A stretch of DNA of 64,000 nucleotides from Cycas panzhihuaensis (GCA_023213395.1 CM041465.1:117435741-117499740); one strand, 5' to 3'. Positions 50,354 to 62,488 are shown, counted from the first letter of the stretch. The notes: generated by a model not told the origin, from the sequence alone. Translations and numbers: made by a program.

Positions 50354-50758
50354 TGTTGGAGTTAATGCTCATCACCCCTCTCCCACCTTCTAACCAGGAG
50401 TGCACACCTCACACTCATCAATTTACATATGTGGGTACTCACATATGTAGGTAAGTATAAGGTAAGTTTAATTTGATTAAGTTAATTTAAGTTAAGTTTA
50501 TTTGAGTTAATTTAAGTTATTATTTAAATTTTAGGGATTGAGGAGTTTCCCTCCTCCTCCAAACTATATATTTTAAGGGGTGTGCAACCCTGGTGTCTTT
50601 AGAAACCACCTACAATATTAGACATTTGTAATGCTCTTTTACAACAATGGATTGAATATACAAGTTAATGTGTTTATACTATTATGCAATAATAATGTAT
50701 TAATTTATGATTATCTCTTTTATGTTCTACCTTATTCTCTATGATTATAGTTCCTTCA
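50354..50758 (+). repeat. 3' LTR of TRG-3
   Basis: 405 bp, TGTTGGAG to GTTCCTTCA, preceded by the purine tract AAGGAGGGGGA at 50343-50353. Confidence 0.9.
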
Positions 50759-50952
50759 TATATTAGGTTTAGAAAGGTTATCCTTGAGAGGGTATTTATT
50801 CCTAATGATAATCCTTGTTGCCCCACATTTACATTAAGAGGGGATGTTAGAAAATGTGTCCATACCACCTAATGTAAAGTGGACCTCCCTGTTTTTATAC
50901 CTAATTATGTGGAGGATATTCTCGAGTGTAGTGACCTAATGGATATAATTAT

Positions 50953-51332
50953 TGTAGGATACCACTCCTTAATGATAATTGCACACCAATATAATAAGCA
51001 AATAACTCCAAAAGAGCACTTATATTGCAATACCCTTCGAGGGGGCAACCTCCCAATTACGTGCAAATAACAATGATATTCAAGATGCCATACTCTAAGG
51101 ATTACACAAATATATATATGTCTCTATGCTTACTACTCAACCACCTCCTTATGCATGTGGGATATTACATGAATATATATAGTACTCAATGACCACTACA
51201 CAACCTTCTACTTATGCATGTGGGATATTAAGAAAAGGGAAGAAGTAGAAGAAATAAAGATATAAGAGAGAGAAGAAGTACAAGATATAAGAGAATATAA
51301 GAGAAGGTAAGTTAGGGGTTGGATCCCTAACA
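50953..51332 (-). repeat. 3' LTR of Chr-1
   Basis: 380 bp, TGTAGGATAC to CCCTAACA on the + strand. An internal direct repeat with CTTATGCATGTGGGATATTA occurs twice. Confidence 0.96.
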
Positions 51333-51347
51333 AAGTCCCCCCCTTAA
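51333..51347 (-). promoter_or_regulatory. polypurine tract of Chr-1
   Basis: The minus strand reads TAAGGGGGGGACTT directly before TGTTAGGG, the 3' LTR start. Confidence 0.85.
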
Positions 51348-51360
51348 AAAAGCTTTGCCC

Positions 51361-52660
51361 TCAAAGCTTGGTAATCTCAGGGTGCTCTAGGACAAATTGT
51401 TCCTTCTCCCAGGTTGCATCTTCTCGCGGAAGTTGTTTCCATTTGATGAGATACTCAATGATTTATCTGGATCGTAGATGTCGAATTCTTCGATCGATGA
51501 TACATTCTGGAATGAGTTGAAGTTGCCCCTCCTCATTTAATATAGGTAATTCTATTTGAACTTGTACTTGTTGCCCAATTACCTTCTTGAGACATGAAAC
51601 ATGAAAGACATTATGGATCCTTGATCGTGGTGGTAAGTCCAAGGCATATGCAACTTCACCAATCTTCTTGAGAATTTTGTAAGGCCCATAAAATCGAGGT
51701 TGTAACTTATGTTGCCCATTCCGTTTGAGAGATTCCTGGTTATACGGTTGCAACCATAAGTATACCCAATCACCTGGTTGAAACGCTCGTTCACTTCGCC
51801 CTCTATCTGCCTGTTGTTTCATCCGATTTTGTGCAAGGTTCAAATTTTCCTTGAGTAGCTTAAGAATCTCTGTTGTTTGTTGGATGTGGTCTTCAACTGC
51901 TTGAACCTTAGAACTAATTATGGCATAGTTTTTAAGTGTGGGTGGTTCATAGCCATATAATGCTTGGAACGGAGTCATTCCTGCTGATGCATGATAGGTT
52001 GTATTATACCACCATTCTGCTAAAGGAAGCCAATGATGCCACCGCCTGCTTATCTGAAGCATAACACTGAAGGTATCCTTCAAGGCACTTATTAACCACC
52101 TCGGTTTGTCCATCTGTTTGTGGATGGTAGGCTGAGCTCATTGTCAGTTTAGTACCAAGTAGATGGAAGAGTTATGTCTAGAGATTCTTGGTAAACTTGG
52201 GATCCCGATCCGACTATACATTTGGGCATCTTGGTACAACTTTGTGTATATCCTTTAAAAGACCTCAGTAATTTGCTTTGCCTTATATGTGGCCTGAATG
52301 CCACAAAAATGAGCATATTTAGTTAGCCTATCAACAACCACCAGTATAACATCTTTTCCTTCTGACTTGGGCAGACCCACGATCAAGTCCATAGAAATTT
52401 CTTCCCATCGTTGATTTGGTATGGGAAGGGGTTGCAGCAATCCTGGAGACTTGATTGTTTATGTCTTATGTCGTTGACAAATTTCACATGAGGAAACATA
52501 TCTCTTTACATCTCCTTTTTGTCCCTTCCAAAAGAAAGACTGTTTTAAGCGGTGGTATGTTCGTAGGAACCCCGAGTGGCCTGCTGTTGGAGAGGCATGT
52601 GCATCATGTAAAATTTGCTTCTTAAGGCTAGAGTGAGGGCATATATATATTCGATTCTTA
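51361..52660 (-). pseudogene. Chr-1 integrase and chromodomain
   Basis: Minus-strand order: HHCC zinc region (HDAHASPTAGHSGFLRTYH, then SCEICQRHK, about 52460-52610), core with [20 protein letters not shown] and DRLTKYAHF (52255-52440), DRDPKFT and the [13 protein letters not shown] block (about 52090-52200), then [20 protein letters not shown] and the GPY-type end PRFYGPYKILKKIGEVAYAL (51463-52113), and a chromodomain EYLIKWKQLPREDATWEKEQ ending at a TGA at 51361. The chromodomain is thought to guide integration to heterochromatin marks in this group. Asp, Asp and Glu catalytic positions can be found. Frame shifts and stops lie between the core blocks and one stop precedes the chromodomain. 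Confidence 0.92.
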
Positions 52661-54060
52661 TACCAGAGAATATTTGAAGACCATGTATAATGGGTTGAAT
52701 GCCCTACTCCAGCTTGAAGGTCTTGAATGATCTGCTTTGTAAAGGAGTCCTCATCCCATTTTTGCTTGGCGACTGCTATCCAAGAGGGATTGACTGTTGT
52801 GATAGAATATAGTGCAGAGCCTTCTTCCTTACGAGATAAAGCATCGCTGACTATATTATCCTTGCCTTTTTATATATTATTTCAAAGTCAAAAGCTTGCA
52901 TTTTGGTGACCCATTTTTGTTGTTCCTCAGATGATGTCCTTTGAGATAGGAAATATTTTAAGCTATCATGGTCTGTTTTAATTTGGAAATGTGTTCCCAA
53001 TAAATATTGTCGCCATTTCCTAACCGCATGAAGAATTGCTAACATCTCCTTCTCATAGGTGGACTTGACTTGTTCCTTGAGTGTAAGTCGGCGACTTTCA
53101 AAGGCCAAAGGTTTTCCTTCTTGCATTAAGATCGCTCCAATGCCTTGCCCCGATGCATCACATTCAATGGTGAAGGTCTTTGTAAAGTCCGGTGTTGCAA
53201 GGATCGGTGTGGTAGTTAAAGCCGACTTTAGGTGTTCAAATGCTTTAGGCCTTATCATTCCAATGAAAAGAATCCTTTTTTAACAAATTGATTAAAGGGA
53301 AGCAATCCTTACATAGCCTTGAACAAACTTTCGATAATATCCTGTGATTCCTAAGAATCACGAAGGCCCTTAATGTTTTTAGGTTTAGGCGGTTTGCGAT
53401 AGCGCTATTTTCTTAGGATTCACCTTGACTCCTTCTTGAGAGATGATATGGCCCAAATATTCTATTTCTATTTGCCCAAATTGACACTTTGATTTTTGCA
53501 TAAAAGTGGTTGTCTGCAAGCACTGTAATGCCTTATCAACATCTTGAAGATGGTCTTCCCATGTCTGTTGAAGATCAAAATATCATCAAAAAGACTAATA
53601 TGAACTTCCTTAAGTAAGGTCGAAAGAGTTTATTCATGAGTCCTTGAAAGGTGGATGGAGCATTAGTCAAGCCAAATGGCATGACTAAAAATTCATAGTG
53701 ACCTTCATGTGTGCGAATGCGGTTTATGAACATCCTCCGCTTTGATCCCGATTTGATGGTATCGACCGTAAGTCCAATGATGTGAAGAACATTGCTCCAT
53801 GGAGTTCATCCAAGAGTTCATCAATGACTGGTATAGGAAATTTATCCTTGATGGTTATCTTATTGAGCTCGCGGTAGTCTACACACATGCAAAATGAGCC
53901 ATCCTTTTTTCTTACTAAAATCACCGAGGCAGAAAAAGTGCTTTTACTTTCCCTAATAATACCAAAGATTAAGGAGTTCTTGAACTAGTCGTTCAATTTC
54001 ATTCTTTTCTTTGGTAGGGATACCCCATGGTCGAATACAAGGAGGATTACTTCCAACTAC
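52661..54060 (-). pseudogene. Chr-1 reverse transcriptase and RNase H
   Basis: RT begins before 53924 with [36 protein letters not shown] and FTSLDL (53724-53924). The catalytic motif reads LFDDILI with FDD at 53582-53590. RNase H is a long open block at 52851-53258 (FTIECDASGQGIGAILMQEG, YEKEMLAILHAVRKWRQYLL, IKTDHDSLKYFL). RT lies upstream of integrase, the Gypsy order. Between 53280 and 53720 at least two frame shifts or stops break RT. Confidence 0.92.
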
Positions 54061-55700
54061 CAGGTCAATGCTATGATCTTGGTCACGTACTGGGGGAAGA
54101 CCTTGAGGAATATCTTGAAAGACCTGGTTATGGTGGTGAAGTACCAATTTTAAGTCATTTGGTATACCATCATCTTGGAGAATGTCCCCTTCTGTTGGAA
54201 GTTCTTGACCTTCTAGAGCATAATATTTGGCAATGATTCCTGTACTACCCTTTTTAATAAGCCTCTCCATACGGTGTGAGCTGATGATTTGGATCGGTGG
54301 AGGAATGATCCTATTCAATTAATAGTCAATTCCTTCAGAAGTAAATCGGATGAAGAGCTCTTGCATATTTAGTTGAATGGTCCCTAGTGGTTTGAGCCAT
54401 TGTACCCCTAATACAACATCAACTCCTCCAACAGGAATGGCATACATAGAAGTGGAGAGGTGATAGTCACCCATTTGCAACTTGATATTGTGACATTTTC
54501 CCCCACAAGCGAGTGTCCCTCCATTAGCCACCATAACCTGAAAATTTTTGACAGGATATGGAAACAGTTGAGTTCTTCAGCAAGTTTTCGATTAATGAAA
54601 TTATGGGTGCTCCCAGAATCTATGAGGACAACCACCTTCCTTTTTTTAATATACCCAATAAGTTTGAGTGTCTGAGGGGCTGCAATTCCAGAAAGGGCAT
54701 GCATAGATATAGTAGCAGTATCTTCTTCTTCCTCCTCAGGTGGGTCACAATCATTATTTTCTGGCTCTAATGAGGCTTCTTCTGCTGGTTCCTCATCTTG
54801 AACATCCTCAATTATAAACAAGCGTCGTTTAGGACACTTATGGTCTTTATTCCACTTTTGGTTACAACGAAAACATAACCCTTTCAATCGTTTCTCATCC
54901 ATCTCTTGGGAAGTCATTCGTCGTACACCAAGAACCTGAAATTGTGGTCGCTTTTCTGGAAATGTTCGTTGGGGGGGTCGGGATGCCTTATTTTTTTCTT
55001 CAATATGTCAAGCAAAATTAATAGCTGCAGAGATGTTATCGGGTTTTAAGAGTCGCAACTCATGTCTGATGTCATCTCGTAACCTACCAATGTATAGCTC
55101 AAGTAATTTTTCCTGACAAAGACCATCAACTCTTGTGGAGAGACGTTGGTATTCTGTATAAGTCAGCAGGTCCCTCCTGTCTAACTTTAGCTAACTGGTT
55201 AAAGTGGTCATGATCCCAGGTACTACCATATTGAGCTATAAGATCCTTGACAAAACCCTCCCATTGATAACTAAGCCCACCAATTATTTTCATGACCCAT
55301 TGGTACCATTGGTAGGGTTCAGTTTCCATGTGTAAAGAAGCAAGAGGGATCTTTTTATCTGCTGGAACTTGATGAAGAGAAAAGTATTGTTCCATTTGGG
55401 TGATCCAGGTGCGTACATCTGTGCCATTGAACTTCTTGATTTCTACCTTGGGAAGGAAGTTTGATAAAGCGCCTACCATCATTACCTTCATCTTCTTTAG
55501 CGAAGTGACCCCCACCTATGTGAGTAGTATCATCAAGATCACTCTTTTCTTCCTTAAGAGGTTTCATGGATGTGAGCTCTAACATTACTGCTTCAAATTT
55601 TTCATTGAAGTCATTCTGGATTTGTAATATATCTTCTCGAAGTTGTGAAACAAAGATCATTGAGATCTTGGGTCCAACTTGGGTTCATCTTAGGGGCCAT
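53953..55700 (-). pseudogene. Chr-1 gag, zinc knuckle and protease
   Basis: Gag starts at an ATG at 55700 (MAPKMNPSWTQDLNDLCF), shifts frame into LREDILQIQNDFNEKFEAVM (55355-55660) and again into the Gag core (55126-55515, VEIKKFNGTDVRTWITQMEQ, YQWYQWVMKII, WEGFVKDLIAQYG). The zinc knuckle is CFRCNQKWNKDHKC near 54835-54880. After an acidic linker the protease reads VVVLIDSGSTHNFINRKLAE near 54590-54640 with intact DSG, and continues with VGGVDVVLGVQWLKPLG in another frame. A linker to RT (53953-54318, with LVLHHHNQVFQDIPQGLPPV) follows. The motifs are excellent; the breaks are few and recent. Confidence 0.92.
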
Positions 55701-56609
55701 TAGTCCACAAGACCTAAGTTGGAATCCTGGTTAGTAAATGTGACTGAAAGGATTTGATGGGGTGTCTATAGACTGTTATCCCCAATATGAGGCAATATAA
55801 TTTTTTTTTTTTTTTTTTTTGCTTTTTGCTTTTTACTTTTTTGCTTTTTTGCTTTTTGCTTTTTGCTTTTTGCTTTTTTGCTTTTTTGGCCACTGGTTGG
55901 CTGACAGACTATGTGTGCAAGAACTGATGACAGACTGGCTAGAGACACTCAATTTAACAAATAGATGATGACTGACTCACTGACTGACTAAGTGCGCACA
56001 ACCCACTAATAGACTGACAAGGTACACTAGGTATGGGCTTGTCTGGTTTGTAGGCCCTCCGATATACTTATCCCAGACGTAAATAGTATCAACTTACAGA
56101 GGCAAACGCTCTACTCTGTAGTTGTACTACCCCATCTCTAGGGTACGTGGAGAGTAACTTCCCGGGGCTAACCGCTTACCGGTGCACTACAAATTGCAGA
56201 CGGTCAATAGGTTTCCTATGGTTACCTATACTAGGAAGGCCTATCTAGGGGGTCCTCCTATATACCCGCAAGTACGTGGAGGCACAAGTCCGTAGCCGAG
56301 TTCTATCTAAGGCTTGATTCAGGAGTGTGATCTCTAGTCCTTCACGTAAGGGACGAAAAAGCCACAATGCGCTTAGCCCAAAACGACAAATCCTCGTGAT
56401 ATTTATAGACCCCCAGCACAGGGTCTCTATCTAAATACAAAAGAGAATCGCCTGGCGATGTTAGGGTAGTCACGATTGTAGTGTTATCTACCCCCAAAAA
56501 GCAAAGTAACTGAATAGAAATCAAATGAGAATAGGTACTAATGAGAAAAAAATGATGGAAAAAATTGATTATTTAGTACCTTGACTCTCCCACAAGGAAT
56601 GGATTGACC
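55701..56609 (-). other. leader of Chr-1
   Basis: About 0.9 kb with no gene. It contains a homopolymer and GCTTTTT repeat at 55801-55888 and a GACTGACTGAC-like stretch near 55970-55990. It is more GC-rich than most of the window. Confidence 0.75.
55801..55888. repeat. poly-T and (GCTTTTT)n simple repeat
   Basis: A run of 20 T is followed by about nine GC(T)5-6 units. It lies in the Chr-1 leader. The Lys-rich open frame across it on the minus strand is an artefact. Confidence 0.95.
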
Positions 56610-56621
56610 GCTCTGATACCA
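56610..56621 (-). promoter_or_regulatory. primer-binding site of Chr-1
   Basis: The minus strand reads TGGTATCAGAGC, two bases from the 5' LTR. Confidence 0.94.
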
Positions 56622-56623
56622 CT

Positions 56624-57003
56624 TGTAGGATACCACTCCTTAATGATAATTGCACACCAATATAATAAGCAAATAACTCCAAAAGAGCACTTATATTGCA
56701 ATACCCTTCGAGGGGGCAACCTCCCAATTACATACAAATAACAATGATATTCAAGATGCCATACTCTAAGGATTACACAAATATATATATGTCTCTATGC
56801 TTACTACTCAACCGCCTTCTTATGCATGTGGGATATTACATGAATATATATAGTACTCAATGACCACTACACAACCTTCTACTTATGCATGTGGGATATT
56901 AAGAAAAGGGAAGAAGTAGAAGAAATAAAGATATAAGAGAGAGAAGAAGTACAAGATATAAGAGAATATAAGAGAAGGTAAGTTAGGGGTTGGATCCCTA
57001 ACA
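56624..57003 (-). repeat. 5' LTR of Chr-1
   Basis: 380 bp, differing from the 3' LTR at four positions by hand count, clustered at CATAC versus CGTGC and CCGCCTTC versus CCACCTCC. Confidence 0.96.
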
Positions 57004-57499
57004 ATTATAATTATATTTGGCACTTTAGATCTATAAATATAGATCAAAGTCTATCTTTGTAATATATCATTTTGTCATAATGTGAATATTATTTATTTGT
57101 GGGTTTTTACCCATAAGGGTTTCCCATGGCAATATGGTATCCTATGTGATCTACTTCTGCTTGTTATCTACCTTATGTGAAAGATTTTATTGACCTTGTT
57201 TGCTTCAGTTTCATTTTCTAATATTTTCTATAGATATGAATTTTATCTTTAATGCATTATTACCATGTAGTTGGTATTTGTTTCCCTCTTAATTAAACCC
57301 AATAAAGTTTTCATCCTAGTTTAGGGTATAAGTCCCTAACATTCTCATCCATTCAACACCTAAGACTTTATGTAAACCTCTAATCTTAAAGGTATAATAA
57401 TATATAGAAAAGTCATAATTTCTAATATATAATCATTGATGTTTAAACTCACCTTAGCATGTTAAGAGCTAGGTTATTAGAAGTGACATTTTAAGTTCC

Positions 57500-58470
57500 T
57501 TCTTCTCCACATGTAGCTTTAACTTTCTAACCTTCTATATATGGATGAAATTATGGGTGTTGTCTAAATCAATGAGAATGATTGCCTTTTCTTTTCTAAG
57601 GTATTTAATGAATTTGATAGTATTGGGTGGTGTTATCCATAACATGGCTAATAAGGAGATCATGCATTGGCTATCATCCAAATCCTCTAATTAGTTTATT
57701 TCTTCCTTGTCTTTCTCTTTCTTTAGTCTTTATTAGTGTTTTATTTCTCCGTATTTGATAGAAACTTTCACATTGTATGACCCATAATTTCTTACAATTA
57801 TGATGTATGTCAAGTGTTCTTTCCTTGGTTATTTTTATTTCCTTAGCCTTTTATGTTACCCTTGTTGTCTGATTTGTGTTGGAGGTAATATCTTTGCATC
57901 TTTAGAATCCATGGTTACTTGGTCCTATTAACTTATATTTAAGTTTAGGGAATGTTTATTGAAATCCTCCCCTCTAAGTACTTTGGATACAAGACTTAGT
58001 TTCTCTTTCCAATCTGATAGTGACTCTCAAGGTGCTTAGGGTAAAATGATAAACATCCTCACAAATCTTAGGTTATAAATTATTGATATAATATGGAAGA
58101 GATTCCTTGAGACTAATTCTAAATTTTAAGTATATATTTTAAACTCATCTATATTATTTAGTAAATCACCTCTTTTCAAAATAATATGCTAATTAGACAT
58201 TGTAGGTGTCACTCTAATTATCTTCTATATAGTCTTGAAAGGCTTCTACAAAATATTTAAAATTATATGTTTTACCTCCCCTTTTCTATAACATAGCCCA
58301 TGTGTATATAGATCATGTAAGGTGGTTTATAAAAAAGTTGATTTGATCATTGGTATCACTAACTTGAACTAAGTTAATAATATTTTCTATTTTTGCTAAC
58401 TATTTGTTTACCTTAATTTCACCACCCTATGAGTAAGCTGGCATCTTAAAATTATAATAAAAAATTAGTT
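57500..58470 (-). pseudogene. Gyp-2 gag and protease (heavily decayed)
   Basis: The minus strand reads, from right to left, a Gag-like block (FKYFVEAFQDYIEDN near 58210-58260, KFRISLKESLPYYINNL near 58070-58120, FTLSTLRVTIRLERETK near 57990-58045) and a protease start ILIDLDNTHNFIHI at about 57537-57585, where the usual DSGS is DLDN. Stops are dense. The match to plant Gypsy gag-PR rests mainly on the protease THNFI motif and its position downstream of the Gag-like block. Confidence 0.6.
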
Positions 58471-58879
58471 ACTAAGGGCCATCATTTCTTATATATTCTT
58501 TTTTATCATGCTTGTGTCTTTTATTTTCTTTTTTGATCCTCTTTTTTTCTATTCCTATTATCAGGGTTCCCTAGGTCTCCTTCCTTTTTAGGGACCTTGG
58601 TTGTATCATAATTTCTATCATCTAGTTTAGATTAAATTATGTCACTATTAAACTTTCCATGATCATTAACTAATTTTTGTTATGTTATGTTTAGAGACTA
58701 CAAGTCTCTTCCATGTCCCTTTTGAGTTATATTTTAAAATATCAAAAATTTGAGTCTATTCTCTTTGGATATTCAACTATTGTAGATTTCAAGTCTCTTG
58801 AGTGAAGCTTTAGGGTTCTTCCAATATTTCTCAAAATTTCTACCTTAATTATTCATTAAAATATATTATCTAATAACCC
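58471..58879. other. unassigned, part of the Gyp-2 leader
   Basis: T-rich on the + strand; nothing coding is visible. Confidence 0.4.
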
Positions 58880-59230
58880 AAAATAATGATATTTAAATTA
58901 GGATTCCAACATTTTAGATGGAATTAAATTTTGATACATATAGTAAAAGTTATGGCCCTTTTAAGATGGGTTATGATTAGGTCTCTTTTAGGACTATAAT
59001 GCTGTTTCTTACTAAAATATAGATAACTTTTTAGTCTAACATCTAATAGATCTAAATCCATATCTAATAGAAAGTATATATTTATACACATAAATTTAAA
59101 AAATAATTGAGGTCAATTAGACACTTGTAGCCAAAATATTAGATGTTTAAAGTTGAGGTAGTGGATTTTGAGCCTTAAAAATAATAATGGACAATGGTTC
59201 AAAACTAGATTCCCTTTATTTTTTGTAATT
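58880..59230 (+). repeat. dispersed repeat, copy 2
   Basis: Homologous to 43950-44300 in the same orientation. It lies between the Gyp-2 Gag block and its primer-binding-like site. Confidence 0.65.
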
Positions 59231-59364
59231 TGACTTAAAAATCTATGGTATAACCACTCAAAATTTATATAACAAATCTAGTTGACTCAATTTATGATTA
59301 CATTTTTAAAATTTGTCTATATATACTCCTAAAAATGTAGATCCTTGATAGACCAAAAACTAAA

Positions 59365-59376
59365 GCTTTGATTCCA
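59365..59376 (-). promoter_or_regulatory. possible primer-binding site of Gyp-2
   Basis: The minus strand reads TGGAATCAAAGC, two changes from the initiator-Met match. It is upstream of the Gag-like block on the right strand. Confidence 0.4.
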
Positions 59377-59931
59377 TTTGAAGTGATCCTACAAAGGATA
59401 TATTTTAAAAAATAATAAGAATGAAATAAAGTTCCTAAGAACCAAATGGTTAAAAGATCTTAAATGAATTAACTAAAAATAGATGATTTATAAATTAATG
59501 ATAATTTTCTATTTATAGGCATCAAAATTGATCACGCTTTTTAAAATCAACTTCCTAATAATAATAAAAATGACTTATAATAATTAAAATTAATAATTTT
59601 ATATTGATGGTTAACTTCTATAATTATATTGGATCATAACAACTTATTAGATATGGTCAATAATTAAAACACTTAACTTAATACTATATAACTAATTTTT
59701 AAGTGTCAAGACTATGGCATCAATTTTAGCCTTAAATACAAATGTTATAACATCCCATGCTTTCTTAGTTAGCCTAGCATTTTTCACATTCTTAATTAGA
59801 ATGCCATTTATTAATAGATTAATGAGGCCTAATATAAATATATCCTTAACATTATATTTATTGGTGTTGATAATTATAACACATAAAACTATGATATTTA
59901 TTACTTTCTTTTATAATTTTGGTCTTTGATT
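59377..59931. other. unassigned AT-rich stretch
   Basis: It may start with a Gyp-2 5' LTR, but no partner is recognisable. An open frame of 71 codons at 59714-59929 has no family motif and AT-driven composition; I do not support it as a gene. Confidence 0.4.
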
Positions 59932-60171
59932 TGAGGTGACCTAAGTTGAACACACTTGTACACAGAAGGTAAGTTTGGTCAAGATCTAATATATCCAAAG
60001 GATAATTAATTACTAATTGATAAATGATTAATGATGTTCGATATTACATAGACCCAATATATTTATAGTCTATCTATGGAAGGTCATGTCTACTTACCAA
60101 ATAGACATGACCCTTCACTTAATCTAATTATGATTATTTATGCTTAAATAGACCATTTAGGCTCGTTATAA
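59932..60171 (-). repeat. LTR-like sequence of Gyp-3
   Basis: About 240 bp, TGAGGTGACC to CTCGTTATAA on the + strand. The general pattern resembles the Gyp-1 LTR, and the right edge (GTTATAA then GCTCTCCCCTTTT) gives a minus-strand polypurine tract AAAAGGGGAGAGC. No partner LTR was recognised. Confidence 0.55.
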
Positions 60172-61809
60172 GCTCTCCCCTTTTGAAAGGCTCCATCCTT
60201 GAAGGCTACTAGAATATAATAGTCCTCATGCGAGCAACATAATGTCATGTAAATTTGTGAGATTCACATGTTAATTTAAGTCTTAATAGAAGTGTTAAAC
60301 ATGTGATTCAAAAGATATTTTATCTTAGATTCTCATTAATCTTTTATTAAACCATGGTGTTATAGACTATTATCTTCTGGCTTGATAGGATTTCTGGTTT
60401 TGTTATAGTTACATGATATACTCCTTTATTAAATGAATTATTGTTAAGACATTCCAAGAAGTCTTCCACTCAAAAGTATGATTAGATGTCATTATTTCTT
60501 GAGATTTTTGTTAATTTTCTATTATATTTTGAATTTGAGTTATGGAATTGACCAACATAATTTCTTTAACTTTCAGGGAAATAAAAAGAGTACTGATGAT
60601 GATTCTTGGATAAGTGATAGTAATTGGTCAATATTGGAATGACCATATTATAAGATCTTTTTCTTATATATTTATATCTAGTGTTGATTCTTTAGATTTG
60701 TCATCATTAGTTATTAATCCTTATTTCTTGACATTGGGAGGTATACCATATTTATTATTACCAATGCCATGAGTTAATTCTTTATTAGATGGTTTATTAT
60801 ATAATGGAAGAATTTAGCAAGATATTTTATTATCAGGTTCCTATTTATTGACATATTTAGTAGAAATCATGGAAATGATGTGAAGAGTAGGGATATCTTA
60901 TTTTTAAATTCTCTAGTTGTTATCCTCATCTGCATGTGAAGGTGGATTTTTTTAAACCTTCTAATTGTCATCCATATCTGCATGTGAAAGTGGTGAAATA
61001 GGTTGATATATATTTCTAGGTTGTTTATAATATGGATGTTTCGTGGATATGAGAGGTGCATTATTTATTTTATGAGTTATCTAATTTTCAATAATGGACT
61101 TATTTTTATCATCATTTGATTCTTTTATCCTTGTATTTGTAACCTAATTTCTTACTAATATAGGCATTTGTTTACTTTGATTTGTTGAAATTGCTTATAG
61201 TTTAGGTCCATATTCTAGGTTATTTATCACCTTCATTGATATGTTTGGATGTGCATCCTTTTCAAAGTTTATTAGTTCTTGATTATTTTTTAGCTGCTCT
61301 TTTTCTTTTTGGATCACTACTAGTAATATTGCATCATTAAGGATTATTGGCTTCGAAGACGAATCTAGTTTTGATTGCTATTTGAATGTCATTTGGTGAG
61401 GGGATTCTTTACTTCCTTCATCTACTTTTGACTTTACTAGATTTTCTTTAGGGCTCAATTTAGTAGTAAATTCTATTTGTACTTCAGTAATAGTGGTGTC
61501 CTCTTTAAATTGATTTTTAAATGCTATTGAGAATAGTTCCCAAGTTATAGTTTTATGGTTTTTGTTTTCATATTCTTATGACCAATTTTGCCACTAGTTG
61601 AATGCCATTTTATACATATGCACTACAATATATAATATTTTTTATTCATCATTTATAATGTTTTAATATAGGAAAATATCTTCTAGTTCTTACAACCATT
61701 CAACAACATATTCATTTAAACCATAAAATTATGAAATGGTAAAACTTTCTTGAATCTTCTAATCTAGTGAACATTGTAAATGTAGTTTGGTGTATTCAAC
61801 TTTAGACAT
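60172..61809 (-). pseudogene. Gyp-3 Gag-like remnant
   Basis: From an ATG at 61809 the minus strand reads MSKVEYTKLHLQ, then EYVVEWL, ELEDIFLY, VVHMYKMAFNQWQNWS and WELFSIAFKNQFKED (about 61490-61720), matching the pattern of Gypsy Gag cores such as Gyp-1 (MENYF, LAILHMDGIACEWW, WKEFVCLFIEQF). Stops are frequent. From 61480 down to 60200 only low-complexity reading frames remain, including a 54-bp degenerate duplication at about 60905-60995 (SHADMDDN and SHADEDNN). No protease, RT or integrase is visible. Confidence 0.55.
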
Positions 61810-62433
61810 GTCTTGTTTATGTGATAGATTTAAACAACCCCATTCCTTTAAGTATTTTAATATAGAATATTCCATGGTAATTATTTGAAAATAATATCAT
61901 CGTTATTTTTTATGATATACTATGTAGATGCTGTAGGAAGTGGTAGAGGCTATAATTTAGACATAGATAACAACTGATATAAAGAGTCGGTGAAGCCTCT
62001 AATTAGTGCAATATATTTAGATATATATATATATATATAGACAATAATTAGGTATAATGCTTCCTTTTATTGATGGAGTGATAAATGAATGTATATATGT
62101 TATTAAATATAATATTGGTATAGACTATAATAATCCATCGATTCACGTGGTTTAGAAATTGATAATGTATAATTTAATGTGAAGGTAAAAATTGGTATAA
62201 TAAGGTGATAGAAAGACAAAGTCTTTTCTTAGATATATATCACCTTATATATGTGTGTCTTACTAATACCATATCAATTTTAAGCAACTAATGTAAATAA
62301 ATACCTATAATGTCTTGGTATGCCAAATGACTTAGATAAATATTTTCTTTTAAAATGTTAATATAACTATAATGTATACAATATATGATATTAAATTTAA
62401 ATGATATTATGTGTATATCTATCTATCTATCTA

Positions 62434-62488
<55 letters not shown>

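Larger units (their letters stand above)
46602..50758 (+). mobile_element. TRG-3: gag-only LTR retrotransposon
   Basis: 4157 bp with LTRs at 46602-46993 and 50354-50758 and target duplication CATAT (46597-46601) and TATAT (50759-50763), one mismatch. The leader (47008-49623) and the Gag-like gene at the 3' end align with TRG-1 and TRG-2. A single primer-binding site TGGTATCAGAGC is present, without the 41-bp tandem units of its relatives. No pol. It inserted in a Copia remnant. Confidence 0.88.
50953..57003 (-). mobile_element. Chr-1: Ty3/Gypsy chromovirus, minus strand, young insertion
   Basis: A 6051-bp element with 380-bp LTRs (50953-51332 and 56624-57003) that differ at only 4 positions by hand count, and a perfect target duplication ATTAT (50948-50952 and 57004-57008). 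On the minus strand: primer-binding site TGGTATCAGAGC, leader with a homopolymer-rich stretch, gag, zinc knuckle, protease, RT, RNase H, integrase with GPY-type end and a chromodomain, then the polypurine tract. Gene order and chromodomain identify a chromovirus. It is the least diverged element of the window, yet several stops and frame shifts are already present in the coding region. Confidence 0.96.
50845..57341 (+). repeat. LTR split by Chr-1 (probable 3' LTR of the Copia remnant)
   Basis: The two parts are 50845-50952 and 57009-57341, joined across the Chr-1 insertion; together about 441 bp, TGTTAGAAAA to GTCCCTAACA. A polypurine tract AAGAGGGGA precedes the left end, which favours + orientation and a 3' LTR for the Copia remnant at 46150-46601. 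A minus-strand reading as the 3' LTR of Gyp-2 is possible but its purine tract would be weaker. No partner LTR was found. Confidence 0.65.
57342..59376 (-). mobile_element. Gyp-2: decayed Gypsy gag/protease remnant, minus strand
   Basis: The minus strand has a Gypsy gag-PR remnant (57500-58470), a leader that includes dispersed-repeat copy 2 (58880-59230) and a primer-binding-site-like TGGAATCAAAGC at 59365-59376. No RT or integrase is present between protease and the left edge. LTRs could not be paired: the sequence right of 59376 does not resemble the LTR left of 57342. Confidence 0.55.

Noticed and set aside
54027-54770. Plus-strand open frames opposite the chromovirus protease
   Set aside because: They are antisense to clear gag-protease coding sequence of Chr-1.
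57009-57341. Independent solo LTR
   Set aside because: It joins with 50845-50952 across the Chr-1 insertion (ATTAT duplication) to form one LTR, so it is not a separate element.
59714-59929. 71-codon hydrophobic open frame
   Set aside because: AT-driven composition, no motif, no context and no upstream signal that would support a host gene.
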